Shown here: in pieces, positions 42,313 through 43,007 of the stretch
Layout: each line of letters opens with the position of its first letter
Position numbering within the stretch: the first letter of the stretch is position 1
Source: CAZIUL01 sp964542475
Lineage (GTDB): Bacteria > Planctomycetota > B15-G4 > CAYZWU01
Direction of reading: 5' to 3'
Length of the DNA stretch: 43,007 bases
Assembly (NCBI GenBank): GCA_964542475.1
Contig: CAZIUL010000035.1
Location: forward strand, 1-43,007
Made by a program: the position numbers and the translations under genes
The notes under the pieces: generated by a model
What the model was told of the DNA's origin: nothing
Seen by the model: the letters and a program-made list of their open reading frames with translations, nothing else
Databases searched by the model: none

Positions 42313-42834
42313 TCAGCCCTTGCCGAAATCCGGGTGGTTGTCCGTGGGCACATTGAGCTCCTTCTCGCCTTTGAGCCTTCTTTCGTAGTTTTTCACTTCC
42401 GCCATGAACGTCGGGGGCGTGCGGAAACCCTGGACGAACGGATCCATGAACTCGCCGTCAGGCTTGAAAAACAGGAAGGTGGGGGACTCCATCAGGCCGA
42501 ACTCCTCGACGACCCCCTTGTCCTCGATCGTGACCTTCTGGTGTACCATGCCGGACAGCACCTTGAGCACCGGCTCGGCCCTGAGAGTGCCCTGCATCAT
42601 GAGGCTGTATTCGCACTTCTTGTCGAACATCTCGATCACAACGATCTTGTTCTCTTTCTTTCCGCGGGCGAGAGCCTCTAACATGCATGCCGGACGGCCG
42701 CCATCCGCGACAGCTTCGCCTGCGTCTTCCGTGCCTTTCTCGGAGGATTTGCAGCAGGAAAGCGCGAACAGGAGCATTAAAGCAAAGTTGATTCCCAGGA
42801 TAAAAGTCATGATGCGCGCCGCTTTGTTCTTCAT
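42313..42834 (-). CDS. Thioredoxin-fold lipoprotein with one active-site cysteine
   Basis: The 173-residue protein has a signal peptide with a possible lipobox A-L-S-C (Cys27; -3 Ala is less usual). The mature part has the thioredoxin order: KIVVIEMFDKKCEYSLMM, VHQKVTIEDKGVVEEFGL, the cis-proline SPTFLFFKPDGEFM and a final helix. The usual C-x-x-C is reduced to K-C-E-Y-S, so only one cysteine remains and normal disulfide exchange is unlikely; it could be a peroxiredoxin-like or monothiol protein, or a binding module. GGAGAAC precedes the ATG at 42834. A strong terminator follows the stop. Confidence 0.75.
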   Translation of the reverse strand: MKNKAARIMTFILGINFALMLLFALSCCKSSEKGTEDAGEAVADGGRPACMLEALARGKKENKIVVIEMFDKKCEYSLMMQGTLRAEPVLKVLSGMVHQKVTIEDKGVVEEFGLMESPTFLFFKPDGEFMDPFVQGFRTPPTFMAEVKNYERRLKGEKELNVPTDNHPDFGKG

Positions 42835-42940
42835 ATCAACGGTTCTCCGGTACAGATTTCGTTTCGCTATCGATGCACATGGCATTGAGTGTAAAAAAAA
42901 GGAAGGGGAGGGCAAATGAAAAATTCAGATGTCATGGCAA

Positions 42941-43007
42941 CGGAGGGACGGCATGGAGGGCGTCGCTTTGTCGACGCCGGAATGGAGGGCGTCGCTTTGT
43001 CGACGCC
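42941..43007. repeat. Tandem hairpin repeat at window edge
   Basis: A 26-base unit at 42953-42978 is repeated exactly at 42982-43007, spaced by GGA (period 29). Each contains GGCGTCG-CTTTGT-CGACGCC, a 7-bp stem hairpin, preceded by ATGGA. CGGAGGGACGGC lies before the first. The array may go on past the window. Confidence 0.8.

Noticed and set aside
42941..43007. CRISPR array at the right edge
   Set aside because: Units are 26 bases with a 3-base gap, far too short for spacers, and no cas gene is seen.

Overview
The window comes from a Gram-negative bacterial chromosome of moderately high GC, probably an uncultured anaerobic or facultative lineage. The FmdB-type zinc-ribbon protein, the holin-like small protein and YqeB recall Desulfobacterota. 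The ASPIC/UnbV and FG-GAP protein, the DUF1570-like peptidase, the sulfatase-TPR lipoprotein and the many secreted repeat proteins recall Planctomycetota, Myxococcota or similar phyla. I cannot fix the phylum from sequence alone. No rRNA, tRNA, CRISPR array, prophage or insertion sequence is visible.

Layout. 1-8813 (+): two small membrane proteins, a lipoprotein beta-propeller, a nine-repeat Ig-like surface protein, a sulfatase-fold protein, an AhpD-like protein and a zinc-ribbon protein. 8822-12313 (-): a 1163-residue GlmS-like enzyme, about twice normal size. 12531-15275 (+): a DUF364-like protein, a HAD phosphatase and an old-yellow-enzyme oxidoreductase, with a 178-bp palindromic repeat between the first two. 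15370-16707 (-): a Cys- and aromatic-rich secreted protein of unknown family, followed by a 611-bp AT-rich non-coding stretch. 17319-27062 (+): priA, then a seven-gene acyl-CoA operon. 27077-42834 (-): a sulfatase-TPR lipoprotein, queA, two ECF sigma factors around a response-regulator diguanylate cyclase, an acyltransferase, a TPR protein, yqeB, a DUF523 protein, murJ, a gluzincin peptidase, an FG-GAP/ASPIC protein and a thioredoxin-fold lipoprotein.

The main biological unit is 19873-27062: archaeal-type HMG-CoA synthase, thiolase and DUF35 (the trio known as one complex in archaea), followed by a methylcrotonyl-CoA-carboxylase-type beta subunit, an enoyl-CoA (methylglutaconyl-CoA) hydratase and an alpha subunit split into biotin carboxylase and BT-BCCP genes. 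Together they connect acetyl-CoA to HMG-CoA, 3-methylglutaconyl-CoA and 3-methylcrotonyl-CoA. HMG-CoA lyase and isovaleryl-CoA dehydrogenase are not in the window. The set could run as leucine oxidation with an unusual ending, or backwards as a route to isovaleryl-CoA.

The intergenic DNA is unusually rich in small dispersed repeats. They include a 175-178 bp long-hairpin element in two copies with a compensatory base change, five copies of a polypurine plus CCACGGATGGACACGGAT element, a GGACATGTCGGACA element, palindromic GGTTCGCGAACC elements, and a tandem GGCGTCG hairpin at the right edge. Several copies have been absorbed into the ends of genes.
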